64,000 bases of DNA, taken from assembly GCF_000174775.1 (NCBI RefSeq), contig NZ_ACLR01000088.1:18367-82366 (forward strand), given 5' to 3'. This DNA is from Porphyromonas uenonis 60-3. GTDB taxonomy: Bacteria; Bacteroidota; Bacteroidia; Bacteroidales; Porphyromonadaceae. The position numbers and the translations under genes are program-made. Positions 1 to 10,052 of this stretch are shown here, piece after piece (positions within the stretch are counted from its first letter, which is position 1; the number at the start of each line of letters is the position of its first letter). Below the pieces are notes generated by a model. The model worked only from the letters and a program-made list of their open reading frames with translations. It was not told where the DNA came from and searched no databases.

Positions 1-1335
1 AGCATTGAAAGAGAGGCTTTGGCCCAGCTTGTAGCGCAGATTGGTAGAGGTGTTGCGATTGCCAATGATCTGAACCGGCTTGCGCACGCGGACGGAACCA
101 TGGTCGGTGGTCAGAATGATCTTGGCGCCCATCTGAGCGACCTGCTCGAAGAGCCGATAGGTGGTCGAGTGGCGGAACCAACTCTGTGTCAGGGAGCGGT
201 AAGCGGCCTCACTGCTGGCCAGCTCGCGGATCATCTTGCTCTCGGTGCGAGCGTGCGATAGCATATCGACAAAGTTGAGGACGATGACGTTGAGCGGGTT
301 GTCCTGTAGCTCGTTGAGCTGACCGAGGAGTCGCTCGCCGAAGGAGGTCTCGTAGACCTTGCGGTAAGCGAAGCTATAGGGCTTGCGATAACGTTTGAGA
401 AGGCTTGCGATCATGGGCTCTTCGTTGAGATTTTTGCCCTCTTCGCTCTCCTCATCAACCCACAGCTCGGGAAAGGTTTTCGCAATCTCAAGGGGCATGA
501 GCCCAGAGAAGATCGCATTGCGTGCATACTGCGTGGCTGTCGGCAGGATGGCGGTGTACATGCCGTCGTCGAAGGTGAAGAGTCCGCTCAGCATCTCCTG
601 CACGGCAAGCCACTGATCCCAGCGGAAGTTGTCGATGAGGATTAGGAAGATACGCTCGCCACGATCGAGCAAGGGGAAGACTTTGTCGCGCATCAGCGTA
701 TGGCTCATCAGCGGAGCGCACTTCGGATCTTGTATCCACCCTTCGTACTCCTTAGTAATGTACTTGGCGAAGAGTCTATTCGCCTCGTCACGCTGCGACT
801 GCAGCGTCTCGGCCATGTCGGGAAGGTAGTTGTCCACCTGCATGACCCACTTGGAGATCTCCTTATGAATGGACATCCACTCATCAATGGTACCAGCGCT
901 ATTGATCCGTAAAGATAGCTCCCGGAAGGCTTGTATGTAGTTTTGCTGTGTGGCCTCGGTGACGATCTGCTCTCGGTGCAGTACTTTCTTGAGCGATAGG
1001 AGCAGTTGGTGCGGATTGACTGGCTTGATGAGGTAGTCGGCTATCTGACGGCTGATGGCTTCATTCATGAGGTGCTCCTCCTCGCTCTTGGTGACCATGA
1101 CGACGGGGAGGTAGGGGTAGAGCGGAGCGATGCGAGCGAGCGTCTCTAGTCCCGACAATCCTGGCATCTGCTCATCGAGGAAGACTAAGTCGTAGGACCG
1201 CTCCTCTAGCAGGTCAAGGGCATCGGCGCCACTCACACAAGGGGTGACCTCATAGCCGTGCTGCTCGAGGAATATGATGTGCGGTCTCAGGAGATCTATC
1301 TCGTCATCGACCCAAAGTATCTGTATTGCGGACAT
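1..1335 (-). CDS. porX: PorX-like response regulator with PglZ domain (3' end outside window)
   Basis: The reading frame begins with ATG at 1335 and stays open to base 1, giving 445 codons of a family usually a little over 500 residues long. The N-terminus is a receiver domain: ILWVDDEIDLL near residue 5, then LVFLDEQMPGLSGLET with the phospho-acceptor Asp near residue 54. The C-terminal part resembles the PglZ/alkaline-phosphatase-like domain of PorX (for example VRKPVQIIGNRNTSTNLRY near the window edge). PorX is the cytoplasmic regulator that works with the PorY kinase to control type IX secretion. Only 11 bp separate it from the upstream methyltransferase gene, so it may share a transcript with it. 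The assignment rests on recalled family sequence. Confidence 0.88.
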   Translation of the reverse strand, partial: MSAIQILWVDDEIDLLRPHIIFLEQHGYEVTPCVSGADALDLLEERSYDLVFLDEQMPGLSGLETLARIAPLYPYLPVVMVTKSEEEHLMNEAISRQIADYLIKPVNPHQLLLSLKKVLHREQIVTEATQQNYIQAFRELSLRINSAGTIDEWMSIHKEISKWVMQVDNYLPDMAETLQSQRDEANRLFAKYITKEYEGWIQDPKCAPLMSHTLMRDKVFPLLDRGERIFLILIDNFRWDQWLAVQEMLSGLFTFDDGMYTAILPTATQYARNAIFSGLMPLEIAKTFPELWVDEESEEGKNLNEEPMIASLLKRYRKPYSFAYRKVYETSFGERLLGQLNELQDNPLNVIVLNFVDMLSHARTESKMIRELASSEAAYRSLTQSWFRHSTTYRLFEQVAQMGAKIILTTDHGSVRVRKPVQIIGNRNTSTNLRYKLGQSLSFNA

Positions 1336-1346
1336 AGATGCGTAGC

Positions 1347-2426
1347 TTATTGTGTGAATAGCGTGGATTGAGTCATAGACCTTTGGGATTGTTGCTCTAC
1401 AAAGGGTTCGCTCTTATGTATTTCAAGACCAGCTTGCTTGAGAGCCTGTTTGATACTCAGAGCCACGTGGTAAGCAAGATTCACAGGGACTGCGTTACCG
1501 ACCATTTTATACCCATCATTGACTTGATCATAGATGAAGAGAAAGTCATCTGGGAAGGACTGTACTCGAGCCACCTCTCTGACAGTCATACGACGATATA
1601 GCTTTTCATTAAGCGGGTCAAAGATATGCTTGTTTGTTTCTATCTTTTGCATCTTAGGAGCTTGGGGGTGCAACTGACATTGCCTGCCACTAGCTTGGAC
1701 TGTAAAGCCTGGCTCATCCCATGAGCGAACTCTATTGCGAGACATATAGATAGGAGAGTAGCTACCCGTGAAGTATTCATGGTTCGGGACTAGACAAGCA
1801 TCTTCGTTACTCTTATTAGAGTCCCTAGCAGAAATTGCAGTGTCTCTCAGATCCCATATCGCGTCACGTAGCGTCAATCGCTTAGGTATAGGAACTGGGA
1901 ACTCAAACTCTTTGATGTCAAGATCTTTTCGAAATCCAATATAAAAGACACGCTTGCGGTCTTCTGGGACTTCGTAGTCATAGGCGTTCAGTAACTCAAC
2001 GAAGACATTGTATCCTGCTTGATCAAAGAGATTAATGAAGTTTTGCACCGCTTCTTGATGGCGTTTAGACAACATGCCAGACACGTTCTCTGCGACAAAG
2101 AACTTCGGCTGTGTATACTTGAGGATGCGTATGTAATCAAAGAAAAGCTGTCCACGAGCATCTTCAATACCCTTTAAGGCTCCTGCTTCACTCCAAGATT
2201 GACATGGAGGACCTCCGATAATACCATCTATATGGCGAGGGAATAATCTCTCTGGGATTTTACGGATATCACCCTCTAGTAGGGGCACATCAGGAAAGTT
2301 GTGCTTGAAGGTAGGACAGATTGTCTTGTCATACTCATTGGCAAGTATGGTGGTAAATCCAGCCTTATGAAATCCTAAATCCATCCCCCCCGCACCAGAA
2401 AACAGGCTAATCAGCGTCATACTCAT
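1347..2426 (-). CDS. DNA (cytosine-5) methyltransferase, M.HaeIII-like (predicted GGCC)
   Basis: This 359-residue protein has the ordered motifs of C5 methyltransferases: motif [14 protein letters not shown] (7-19, SAM binding), motif [14 protein letters not shown] with catalytic Cys75, motif VI ENV (113-115), and motif [12 protein letters not shown] near the end. Long stretches match my memory of M.HaeIII closely, including the target-recognition segment ([20 protein letters not shown]), so GGCC is the predicted target. It would methylate host DNA against the neighbouring nuclease. The start overlaps the end of the endonuclease gene by 20 bp, suggesting translational coupling; Met3 at 2420 is an alternative start. 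Base composition is visibly lower in GC than in flanking genes, a sign of transfer. Confidence 0.93.
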   Translation of the reverse strand: MSMTLISLFSGAGGMDLGFHKAGFTTILANEYDKTICPTFKHNFPDVPLLEGDIRKIPERLFPRHIDGIIGGPPCQSWSEAGALKGIEDARGQLFFDYIRILKYTQPKFFVAENVSGMLSKRHQEAVQNFINLFDQAGYNVFVELLNAYDYEVPEDRKRVFYIGFRKDLDIKEFEFPVPIPKRLTLRDAIWDLRDTAISARDSNKSNEDACLVPNHEYFTGSYSPIYMSRNRVRSWDEPGFTVQASGRQCQLHPQAPKMQKIETNKHIFDPLNEKLYRRMTVREVARVQSFPDDFLFIYDQVNDGYKMVGNAVPVNLAYHVALSIKQALKQAGLEIHKSEPFVEQQSQRSMTQSTLFTQ

Positions 2427-3273
2427 GAGAGATACTATAGGTAATTAGTTTGACATTCTTGAGGAGAGCAGGATTATTTGGCTCTCTTACTTTGGCATCC
2501 TTGATAGATAGTCCTTTGAGACTCTTCGAAAGAGACTCAAGCTTGTACCTATTGTCAAATGATAGATACTTATTCTCTTCTACTACGGCAATTAGGTCAA
2601 AGCAATCTTCCTCTTTAATCTTGTATAAGTCTTGAAAGAGAGTAAATGGGTTTTCAATCCCCCACATTCCTCTGACACGTAAATAAGTTATCCCAAGAGG
2701 ATCGACACGATTGACTTTCCCTAATTCTTTTGTCTGAGCAAACTCAATGCCCTCTATCTGCTCTACTCCTTCTTTAATGTGTCTCTTGATTTTTGTGTAT
2801 GTTTCAGCATCTGCACAATATAGATCTCCATATACCATCGCCAACGCACGAAGATGATTTTTCTTTACGAAGCCAACCGAATAGATAAGGTCTTTTGTCG
2901 TCCATTCTTCACAATTGCGACATGCAGTACTAAGCATTGGATCGGAAGAGTGTAATTGTCGCTTAGGATAGCTACTGTTTAGAGCTAAGAAAGAGCTGAC
3001 ACTTTCGATCTTCTTAATTTCTAGAGCATCTCCATTAAGCAAAATCGCATCAGGCGGATTGTTCTGATTTCCTAGATAGCTGAAAGTATTTGCCAGTAGC
3101 TTTGTTCGCTTACTTGAACTGCTTGTATTATAGCTTCCAGCAAATAAATCTTTGACAAACATCTCTAGGCTCTCACCCATCGAGTTCGCTCTATTCTTCG
3201 AATTCGACAGGCTAGTAAGCTCCAAAGAGGTAAGGGAGGTTATGTTGCAGATAGCATCTATTATATTTGCCAT
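2407..3273 (-). CDS. Type II restriction endonuclease, NgoPII/HaeIII family (predicted GGCC)
   Basis: A 288-residue protein beginning [11 protein letters not shown]. The ATG at 3273 is chosen because the longer open frame upstream runs through the fcl gene and encodes low-complexity Arg/His/Pro sequence. Segments typical of GGCC-cutting NgoPII/HaeIII enzymes are present: [18 protein letters not shown], then [21 protein letters not shown] (a PD-(D/E)xK-like core, with D and ExK), a CRNCEEW cysteine pair, and [20 protein letters not shown]. It lies 14 bp after the fcl stop and overlaps its methyltransferase by 20 bp, the compact arrangement usual for type II systems. The gene is AT-richer than its neighbours. 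Specificity is inferred, not shown. Confidence 0.88.
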   Translation of the reverse strand: MANIIDAICNITSLTSLELTSLSNSKNRANSMGESLEMFVKDLFAGSYNTSSSSKRTKLLANTFSYLGNQNNPPDAILLNGDALEIKKIESVSSFLALNSSYPKRQLHSSDPMLSTACRNCEEWTTKDLIYSVGFVKKNHLRALAMVYGDLYCADAETYTKIKRHIKEGVEQIEGIEFAQTKELGKVNRVDPLGITYLRVRGMWGIENPFTLFQDLYKIKEEDCFDLIAVVEENKYLSFDNRYKLESLSKSLKGLSIKDAKVREPNNPALLKNVKLITYSISHEYDAD

Positions 3274-3287
3274 AGTTTTCTTTGTTT

Positions 3288-4370
3288 TTAGTGCTGGCAG
3301 TACCAGTCGTAGAGGCGGGGGATGCCGACGGCGAGGGGCGTCGTGGCGGTGTAGCCGAGGGAGGTGAGACGCGTCAGGTCGAGGAGCTTGCGAGGGGTGC
3401 CGTCGGGCTTTGTGCTGTCCCACTCGATGCGTCCCTCGTAGTGCGTCGCCTCAGCGACGAGCGTGGCAAGCGTGCGAATGGAGACCTCTTCGCCAGAACC
3501 AATGTTGATGTGCGTGTTGCGGATCTCCTGCTCGCCAGCTGGATATAGCTCAGCAAAGGAGACCCGCTCGGCAATGGTTATGCAAGCCTCGGCTAAGTCA
3601 TCGCTCCACATGAACTCACGCAGTGCCGACCCGGTGCCCCACAGCTGCAAACTGGTGGGCGTGATGCCGTAACGTGCTAGCTCTGCCGTGAACTCCTCCA
3701 GACTACTTTGCTCTGTCAAGCCTGCCAACGGACGCTGCGCCACGTCCCGTCGTAGTGCGGCTAGGTCGCCACGAAGCAACGCTCCCGCTAGATGTAGCTT
3801 ACGAATCATAGCCGGGAGGACGTGGCTGTTGACCAAGTCAAAGTTGTCCCCATAACCATATAGATTGGTCGGCATGACCGAGAGATAGTTCGTACCGTAC
3901 TGGAGATTCATACTCTCGCACATCTTCATTCCCGCTATCTTGGCGATAGCGTACGGTTCGTTGGTGTACTCCAGTGGCGAGGTGAGCAACGCATCTTCAC
4001 GCATCGGCTGAGGCGCGAGCCGAGGGTAAATGCAACTACTGCCGAGGAAGAGCAACCCCTCGACCCCATTGCGTAGCGCAGAGGTGAGGACGTTTTGCTG
4101 GATTCCCAGATTGTTCATGATAAAGTCGGCACGATAGGTCTGGTTTGCCATAATCCCGCCCACATGCGCCGCTGCGAGGAATATGTAGTCGGGTCTCTCC
4201 TCACGCATGAACTGCTCCACCGCCACCGCATCCAGTAGGTCTAGCTCTTGATGCGTGCGGGTGATCAGCTGTTGGTAGCCACGAGCTTGCAATTGGCGGA
4301 GTATCGCCGATCCCACCAAGCCTCGATGTCCAGCCACATAGACGCGGCTCTCAGGTGTCAATTGTTTCAT
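3288..4370 (-). CDS. fcl: GDP-L-fucose synthase (epimerase/reductase)
   Basis: A 360-residue short-chain dehydrogenase/reductase. The N-terminal NADP-binding motif is GHRGLVGS (about 14-21), followed by LAAAHVGGI, the SSCIYP serine segment and the catalytic [17 protein letters not shown] marks the substrate-binding region. It converts GDP-4-keto-6-deoxymannose to GDP-L-fucose in two steps. An extra segment of roughly 45 residues before WGTGS makes it longer than the enterobacterial enzyme; I recall the same insertion in other Bacteroidota homologues. The start overlaps the gmd stop by 4 bp, so the two steps are coupled in one transcript that supplies fucose for surface glycans. Confidence 0.95.
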   Translation of the reverse strand: MKQLTPESRVYVAGHRGLVGSAILRQLQARGYQQLITRTHQELDLLDAVAVEQFMREERPDYIFLAAAHVGGIMANQTYRADFIMNNLGIQQNVLTSALRNGVEGLLFLGSSCIYPRLAPQPMREDALLTSPLEYTNEPYAIAKIAGMKMCESMNLQYGTNYLSVMPTNLYGYGDNFDLVNSHVLPAMIRKLHLAGALLRGDLAALRRDVAQRPLAGLTEQSSLEEFTAELARYGITPTSLQLWGTGSALREFMWSDDLAEACITIAERVSFAELYPAGEQEIRNTHINIGSGEEVSIRTLATLVAEATHYEGRIEWDSTKPDGTPRKLLDLTRLTSLGYTATTPLAVGIPRLYDWYCQH

Positions 4371-5443
4371 AGCTTCTTACGCTCTTCTTGGGCAAATAGC
4401 TCTAGATCACTCTCGACCATACGTTTGATCAGTTCCTCAAAAGGAGTCATCCGTGGGTTCCAGCCGAGGAGCTGGCGCGCCTTCGTTGGATCGCCCAGGA
4501 GCGTCTCCACCTCAGCGGGACGGAAGAAGCTCTCGTCCACAGCAACCAGCACACGCCCCGTGGCACGGTCTACCCCTTCTTCGTGAAGCCCTTCGCCTCG
4601 CCACTCAAGGTCGATGCCGACATAGCGAAAGGCGAGCGTGGCAAACTCCCGCACCGAGTGCTGCTCGCCCGTAGCGATGACGAAGTCCTCGGGCTTTTCG
4701 TTTTGCAACATCAGCCACATACAGTAGACGTAGTCAGGCGCATAGCCCCAGTCACGGAGCGCATTGAGATTGCCTAGGTAAAGCTTGTCCTGCAGTCCCA
4801 GCTTGATACGCGCTGCCGCCATCGTAATCTTACGAGTGACGAAGTTCTCGCCCCGTCGCTCACTCTCATGGTTAAAGAGGATCCCGTTGACCGCAAACAT
4901 ACCGTAGCTCTCCCGATAGTTGCGAATGATCCAGTAAGCGTAGAGCTTAGCGCAGGCATAGGGCGAGCAGGGGCGGAAGGGGGTCAACTCATTTTGCGGT
5001 GTCTCCGCCACATGACCGTATAGTTCACTCGTGGAGGCCTGGTAGATGCGTACCGACTGGCTCATACCTAGTATGCGCACCGCCTCGAGTAGTCTGAGCG
5101 TACCGATGGCGGTTACGTCACCCGTGTACTCTGGCACGTCAAAGGAGACCTTGACATGGCTCTGAGCCGCTAGGTTGTAGATCTCCGTAGGACGCACCTC
5201 CTGAATGATACGAATAAGTGACGAACTGTCCGTCATATCGGCCCAGTGAAGCTCTATCTTGCGTCGCTGCCCTTGGTCACGCACCCAATCGTCGAGGTAT
5301 AGGTGCTCGATGCGAGCCGTGTTGAAGTAAGAGGCTCGGCGCAACGTACCGTGCACCTCGTATCCCTTGGATAGAAGTAGCTCAGCGAGGTAAGAGCCAT
5401 CCTGCCCCGTGATGCCAGTGATGAGAGCTATAGGTCTAGACAT
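4367..5443 (-). CDS. gmd: GDP-mannose 4,6-dehydratase
   Basis: A 358-residue extended SDR enzyme with NADP motif [16 protein letters not shown] (9-24) and the characteristic [37 protein letters not shown] block, read here in parts, holding the YxxxK pair. It makes GDP-4-keto-6-deoxy-D-mannose, the substrate of the overlapping fcl gene. A -7 box TACCTTTG lies on the minus strand at 5469-5476, about 26 bp before the ATG, so the operon gmd-fcl probably starts there. No clear -33 TTG is visible at the usual distance; a heptad-repeat tract occupies that position. Confidence 0.96.
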   Translation of the reverse strand: MSRPIALITGITGQDGSYLAELLLSKGYEVHGTLRRASYFNTARIEHLYLDDWVRDQGQRRKIELHWADMTDSSSLIRIIQEVRPTEIYNLAAQSHVKVSFDVPEYTGDVTAIGTLRLLEAVRILGMSQSVRIYQASTSELYGHVAETPQNELTPFRPCSPYACAKLYAYWIIRNYRESYGMFAVNGILFNHESERRGENFVTRKITMAAARIKLGLQDKLYLGNLNALRDWGYAPDYVYCMWLMLQNEKPEDFVIATGEQHSVREFATLAFRYVGIDLEWRGEGLHEEGVDRATGRVLVAVDESFFRPAEVETLLGDPTKARQLLGWNPRMTPFEELIKRMVESDLELFAQEERKKL

Positions 5444-5482
5444 AGTCGTGTCAATATCAATTTACTCCCAAAGGTACGAAAA

Positions 5483-5520
5483 TAGAGGTTAGAGATTAGA
5501 GTTAGAGAGAGTCTCTAACC
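5483..5520. repeat. Short TTAGANN heptad tract upstream of gmd
   Basis: A tract built from 7-bp units (GAGGTTA, GAGATTA, GAGTTAG and the like), followed by its inverse TCTCTAACC. It lies beside the gmd promoter and to the left of the repeat element at 5576-5746. The matching inverted tract is at 5780-5821. Confidence 0.7.
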
Positions 5521-5575
5521 AATTGCGACCAGCCAGCCGTTGACAGCCGATCACCGCCACTCAGCCCACACCCTC

Positions 5576-5746
5576 GAGGAAATCGAAAATCTCTTCGGAG
5601 GAATTTGGGATTCTCCACGGAGGAACAAAAAAATTCATCGGAACTTTGATTTGCTTCTTCCGAAGTTTCATTTCATTCTTCCGAACTTTTATTTCCCGGC
5701 TCCGTGGAGAATTTTAATTTGCTCCCTGAAGATTCCGAATTTCCTC
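5576..5746 (+). repeat. MITE-like 171-bp intergenic repeat, copy 1
   Basis: First of six full copies of one element. It begins GAGGAAATCGAAAATCTC and ends in an approximate inverse (GATTCCGAATTTCCTC). The interior holds CTCCACGGAG and its inverse CTCCGTGGAG, and three TTCCGAA-type words in a pyrimidine-rich core. About 45 bp of left flank (5528-5575) is also shared with copy 6 at 59259. Short open frames inside the element are not credible genes. Orientation is given relative to copies 4-6. Confidence 0.85.
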
Positions 5747-5779
5747 GGGAGGAACGTATTGGCGGGTGGAATGTACGCG

Positions 5780-5821
5780 TTCTAATCTCTAACCTCTAAT
5801 CTCTAAGGTCTAACCTCTAAA
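5780..5821. repeat. Inverted heptad tract before mnmG
   Basis: Six consecutive 7-bp units of the form YTCTAAY (TTCTAAT, CTCTAAC, CTCTAAT, CTCTAAG, GTCTAAC, CTCTAAA). It is the inverse of the tract at 5483-5520, so the two bracket repeat copy 1. The mnmG -7 box TACCTTTG at 5826-5833 follows directly. Confidence 0.8.
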
Positions 5822-5873
5822 TTCGTACCTTTGCATGAGGCTGACGTGCGTCAGCCGTGGCTACGTATCTACA

Positions 5874-7751
5874 ATGACTACTCACTTTGACATTATCGTA
5901 ATCGGTGCAGGGCATGCTGGCTGTGAGGCAGCGTGCGCTACGGCTCGCATGGGCGCCTCCACGCTACTCATCACGGGAGACATGAACAAGGTGGCGCAGC
6001 TGAGCTGCAATCCCGCCATGGGTGGCATCGCCAAGGGACAAATAGTGAGGGAGATAGATGCACTCGGTGGCTATACGGGTCAACTATCCGATGCGGCTAC
6101 CATACAGTGGCGCATGCTCAACCGCAGCAAGGGCCCTGCCATGTGGAGCCCACGAGCGCAGCTAGACCGCATGCGCTTTATGGAGCTGTGGCGTGGTCAG
6201 CTAGATAGGACGGACGGGTTGGATCTTTGGCAAGACTTCGTCGTAGACATCAAGTTTGGCGCAGCGGATGGCAAACATCTGGTAGTGACGCAATTGGGCA
6301 TGACCTTTACAGCTGCAAAGGTGATCGTCACGGCTGGAACTTTCCTCGGGGGGCTGATGCACTTCGGCAGGACGATGATCCCAGGTGGACGCATCTCGGA
6401 GCCAGCTAGCCACGGCCTCACGGAGTGTCTTGTAGCGGCGGGACATCATGCCGACCGCATGAAGACGGGGACACCAGCTCGTATCGACGGACGCTCCGTG
6501 GATTGGTCGCTCGTAGAGGAGCAACCAGGCGATGACGAGACGGGACACTTTAGCTTCCTCCCGATGCAAAGGAAACCGCTACGACAGCGCTCCTGCTATA
6601 TTCTCTATACGAACGAAGCTTGCCACGACATACTCCGCGCTTCGCTCAGCGACTCGCCACTCTACAATGGTCAGATACAGAGCATTGGACCCCGCTACTG
6701 CCCCAGCATAGAGACTAAGATCGTCAACTTCGCCGACCGCACACGACATCAGCTCTTCCTCGAGCCCGAGGGTGAGGAGACGAACGAGTACTACCTCAAT
6801 GGCTTTAGTTCGTCGCTTCCTATTGACACGCAAATCAGAGCTTTACAGACGATCCCCGCACTGCGACATGTGCAGCTTTACCGCCCGGGCTATGCGATCG
6901 AGTACGACTTCTTCGACCCTCGTGACCTGCACCACACACTCGAGAGCAAGGTAGTCTCTGGCCTATACTTAGCAGGACAGGTCAACGGAACCACTGGCTA
7001 CGAAGAGGCGGCTGGACAAGGCCTCCTCGCAGGCATCAATGCAGCCCTAGCTCTACAAAAAAAGGCTCCGCTCATCCTAAGACGAGACGAAGCCTACATA
7101 GGCGTCCTCATTGACGATCTCGTAACCAAGGGGGTTGACGAACCGTATCGCATGTTCACCTCACGTGCTGAGTACCGTATACTCCTGCGTCAAGACAATG
7201 CCGACCTGCGACTGACACCCTATGCGGAGCGACTGGGACTAGCGACTGCAGAGCGACTAAGTCGCCTCGAGCAGATCAAGCAAAGGATGGCCGAGCTAGA
7301 GCAGCTCTGCGCCAACTACTCCGTTAAGCCTGAGTCGGTTAACGGCTACCTTAGCAGTCTAGGCGAGAACCCATTGGACTTTGGCACCAAGCTCACTACC
7401 CTACTCCTTCGTCCACACGTTTCGATCAGCGGCTTGATTGCCCATCTAAACGATTTCGCCACGCAGGTGGCAAGTATCATTGGCGACGACACAGAGGTCC
7501 TGACCCGCACCGAAACCTCCATCAAGTATCAGGGCTACATCGAGCGAGAGGAGCAAGCCGCTCAGAAGCTTCACCGACTGGAGTCGCTAACGCTGGGCGA
7601 CAAGTTCGACTATCAGCAGATCTCTGCGCTCCCCATAGAGGCTCGCGAGAAGCTCTCCCGCATCCGCCCCGCCACCATCGCTCAGGCGGCCCGCATCCCT
7701 GGCATCTCTCCGAGCGACATCAATATACTCCTTGTCTTATTGGGACGATAA
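5874..7751 (+). CDS. mnmG: tRNA uridine-5-carboxymethylaminomethyl modification enzyme MnmG (GidA)
   Basis: A 625-residue FAD protein that, with MnmE, modifies the wobble uridine of certain tRNAs. The dinucleotide-binding motif [20 protein letters not shown] is at the N-terminus, followed by [12 protein letters not shown] and the [14 protein letters not shown] region. The ATG at 5874 is preferred over an in-frame ATG at 5835, because the promoter box TACCTTTG (5826-5833) would place the transcript start at or beyond the earlier codon and because family members begin close to this FAD motif. Length agrees with the family (about 620-630). It heads a probable operon mnmG-uvrC-dtd-mazG-deoC. Confidence 0.97.
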   Translation: MTTHFDIIVIGAGHAGCEAACATARMGASTLLITGDMNKVAQLSCNPAMGGIAKGQIVREIDALGGYTGQLSDAATIQWRMLNRSKGPAMWSPRAQLDRMRFMELWRGQLDRTDGLDLWQDFVVDIKFGAADGKHLVVTQLGMTFTAAKVIVTAGTFLGGLMHFGRTMIPGGRISEPASHGLTECLVAAGHHADRMKTGTPARIDGRSVDWSLVEEQPGDDETGHFSFLPMQRKPLRQRSCYILYTNEACHDILRASLSDSPLYNGQIQSIGPRYCPSIETKIVNFADRTRHQLFLEPEGEETNEYYLNGFSSSLPIDTQIRALQTIPALRHVQLYRPGYAIEYDFFDPRDLHHTLESKVVSGLYLAGQVNGTTGYEEAAGQGLLAGINAALALQKKAPLILRRDEAYIGVLIDDLVTKGVDEPYRMFTSRAEYRILLRQDNADLRLTPYAERLGLATAERLSRLEQIKQRMAELEQLCANYSVKPESVNGYLSSLGENPLDFGTKLTTLLLRPHVSISGLIAHLNDFATQVASIIGDDTEVLTRTETSIKYQGYIEREEQAAQKLHRLESLTLGDKFDYQQISALPIEAREKLSRIRPATIAQAARIPGISPSDINILLVLLGR

Positions 7752-7756
7752 GCGTC

Positions 7757-7772
7757 CGTTTCACGTGAAACA
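7757..7772. other. parS-like centromere site (ParB binding)
   Basis: The sequence CGTTTCACGTGAAACA matches the widely conserved parS consensus TGTTTCACGTGAAACA at 15 of 16 positions, and its inner 14 bp are a perfect palindrome. It sits in the 27-bp gap between mnmG and uvrC. ParB loads at such sites to organise the origin region for segregation; gidA/mnmG lies near the origin in many bacteria, which fits. No parA or parB gene is in the window. Confidence 0.85.
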
Positions 7773-7778
7773 ACCAAA

Positions 7779-9587
7779 ATGAACCGAGACGAAATCAAAG
7801 CTATCCTCCCAACCATCCCGCAAGAGCCAGGATGCTATCAGTACCGCAACAAGAACGGGACGATTATTTACGTAGGCAAGGCGAAGAACCTACGTAATCG
7901 TGTCTCTTCGTACTTCAACAATTCGCCAAAGAACCCGAAGACGACGAGGCTGGTCAGCGAGATTCGCCAGCTAGAGTACTTTGTGGTCAACACGGAGGCG
8001 GAAGCTTTAGTCTTGGAGAACAACCTTATCAAGACCCACCTGCCGAAGTACAACATACTACTCAAGGACGACAAGTCCTACCCTCGTATTGTCATCACGG
8101 ACGAGCCGTTTCCCCGTATCTTTGCCACGAGAAAAGAGGTGGGCAAGGGGGATTACTTCGGCCCCTACCCCAACGTGGCGATGGCTCACACGGTGATTGA
8201 TCTAATTCATCGGGTCCTTCAGCTACGTTCGTGTCGCTATGCTTTGACCCCTGAGGTGGTTCGAGAGCGGCGGGTGGACCTTTGCCTGCAATACCACATT
8301 AAAAAGTGCGGTGGCCCGTGCCAAGGCTTCGTATCGGCGGAGGAATACGACCATTCGGTGCAACTGGCACGCCGCATCCTCAAGGGGGAGATCAGCATCC
8401 TCATAGAGGAAGAGGTGGAGGAAATGAATCGTATGAGCGAGCGTCTGGAGTTCGAGCGAGCTGAGCAGCACCGTCAGAACATTGAGGTGCTACGTCGCTA
8501 TTCGGGCAAGCATGTCGTCGCACCAAACATTCGCGAGGCAGATGTCTTTGCTTACGATGAGGACGACGTCAACGGGTTCGTCTGTATGATGCAGGTGCGC
8601 CACGGGGCGGTTGTTCTAGCGCACAACTTGACCTTCAAGAAGACGGTCGACTCCTCTCGGAGCGACCTGCTCGCCTACCTGATCGAGGAGCTGAGGCAAC
8701 GCTTCGGCAGCACGGCTCGTGAGGTGATTCTCGCAGAGCCTGGCGAATGGGAGAGCGACAGCTATCGGATCACGGTGCCACAGCGGGGCGAAAAGAAGCA
8801 TCTCCTCGACCTGGCTCAGGTCAATGTATCAGGTTATCGCTGGGACTGCTACAAGCGTCAGGAGAAGCTCAACCCCGAGCAACGAGCCACGCGCCTCCTC
8901 ACCACGATGAAGAAGGATCTCGGCATCGATCGCCTACCCCGCCATATGGAGTGCTTTGACAATTCAAACATTCAGGGCACGAACCCTGTGGCTGCGTGCG
9001 TGGTCTTTAAGAATGGAAAGCCGGCGAAGAGCGAGTATCGTAAGTTTCATGTGAAAACAGTGGTCGGCGCTGACGACTATCGGACGATGCGTGAGATCAT
9101 CTACCGGCGCTATCGGCGTATGCTGGACGAGGGACAATCGCTTCCCGATCTGATCATCATAGATGGTGGCAAGGGTCAACTGCATGTCGCCTGCGATACG
9201 CTCAAAGAGCTGGACATCTACGACAAGGTATGCGTCTTCGGTCTTGCGGAGCGCTTCGAAGAGCTCTATCGTCCAGGCGAATCGGAGCCGTTGGTCTTGG
9301 ATCGTCGGTCGGAAACGCTCAAGGTGGTCTGTCATATACGTGACGAAGCGCACCGCTTTGGCATCACTTTCCACAGAGACAGTCGCTCGAAGCAGCAAAC
9401 GAAGAGCATCCTGGACGAGATTCCAGGCATTGGCGCACGTAGTAAGGAGACTTTGATGCGAGCCTTCAAGACGCCTCAGCGGGTCGTCAAGGCTAGCCGT
9501 GCCGAACTGATCGAGACTCTCGGAGCTAGCAAGGGAAGCAAGCTATACAATCACCTACATCCTGACGAAAACATAGAAACAACCTAG
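7779..9587 (+). CDS. uvrC: Excinuclease ABC subunit C
   Basis: A 602-residue protein with the full UvrC layout: N-terminal GIY-YIG nuclease (PGCYQYRNKNGTIIYVGKAK, about 17-36), a UVR motif near residues 206-236, the RNase H-like endonuclease half (HMECFDNSNIQGTNPVAACVVF and IDGGKGQLH), and C-terminal helix-hairpin-helix motifs (LDEIPGIGARSK). It makes both incisions around DNA lesions with UvrA and UvrB. It follows mnmG after 27 bp, a gap that contains the parS-like site, and precedes dtd by 12 bp. Confidence 0.97.
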   Translation: MNRDEIKAILPTIPQEPGCYQYRNKNGTIIYVGKAKNLRNRVSSYFNNSPKNPKTTRLVSEIRQLEYFVVNTEAEALVLENNLIKTHLPKYNILLKDDKSYPRIVITDEPFPRIFATRKEVGKGDYFGPYPNVAMAHTVIDLIHRVLQLRSCRYALTPEVVRERRVDLCLQYHIKKCGGPCQGFVSAEEYDHSVQLARRILKGEISILIEEEVEEMNRMSERLEFERAEQHRQNIEVLRRYSGKHVVAPNIREADVFAYDEDDVNGFVCMMQVRHGAVVLAHNLTFKKTVDSSRSDLLAYLIEELRQRFGSTAREVILAEPGEWESDSYRITVPQRGEKKHLLDLAQVNVSGYRWDCYKRQEKLNPEQRATRLLTTMKKDLGIDRLPRHMECFDNSNIQGTNPVAACVVFKNGKPAKSEYRKFHVKTVVGADDYRTMREIIYRRYRRMLDEGQSLPDLIIIDGGKGQLHVACDTLKELDIYDKVCVFGLAERFEELYRPGESEPLVLDRRSETLKVVCHIRDEAHRFGITFHRDSRSKQQTKSILDEIPGIGARSKETLMRAFKTPQRVVKASRAELIETLGASKGSKLYNHLHPDENIETT

Positions 9588-9599
9588 AGAAGAAACAGT

Positions 9600-10052
9600 A
9601 TGAAAGCACTTTTACAGCGAGTAACCCACGCCTCTGTGTCGATCAAAGGCGACTGCGTTGGGAGCATTCAGCAGGGCATCGTCCTACTCCTCGGCATCGG
9701 TTACGAGGATGGCTCCGAGCAGATCGAGAAGCTCTGCCAGAAGGTGTGCAAGCTACGCATCTTCGACGACGAGGAGGGCGTGATGAACCGTTCGTTGCTG
9801 GACATTGGTGGCGAAGCGCTCGTCGTAAGTCAGTTTACGCTCATGGCAAACTGTCGCAAAGGTAACCGTCCGAGCTACATCGAAGCTGCCAAAGGTGAGG
9901 TTTCGGAGCCACTATACGAGCAGTTTGTCGCTAAGATGCGCCTTCTCATGGGCGCAGATTCAATTAAAACTGGTAAATTTGGAGCCGATATGCAGGTAGA
10001 GATACATAATGACGGACCTGTGACCATCATCCTAGACACCGATACGCTCTAA
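9600..10052 (+). CDS. dtd: D-aminoacyl-tRNA deacylase
   Basis: A 150-residue enzyme of normal family length that removes D-amino acids wrongly attached to tRNA. The signature SQFTLMANCRKGNRPSY (about 80-96) and the C-terminal GADMQVEIHNDGPVTI segment with the Gly-Pro pair are both present. Its stop overlaps the next start by one base (TAATG), so it is translationally coupled to the MazG-like gene. Confidence 0.96.
   Translation: MKALLQRVTHASVSIKGDCVGSIQQGIVLLLGIGYEDGSEQIEKLCQKVCKLRIFDDEEGVMNRSLLDIGGEALVVSQFTLMANCRKGNRPSYIEAAKGEVSEPLYEQFVAKMRLLMGADSIKTGKFGADMQVEIHNDGPVTIILDTDTL

Noticed and set aside
2407..3423. Longer endonuclease start at 3423
   Set aside because: The extra 50 codons overlap fcl and encode Arg/His/Pro-rich sequence; the ATG at 3273 begins family-like sequence.
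5540..5785. Short open frames inside the 171-bp repeats (also at 34358-34591 and 50477-50725)
   Set aside because: They recur because the DNA repeat recurs, and they run in both orientations relative to flanking genes. Substitutions do not favour protein conservation.
9044..9058. A second parS-like word (GTTTCATGTGAAAAC) inside uvrC
   Set aside because: Only about 12 of 16 positions fit, the central CACGTG is broken, and it lies in coding sequence.
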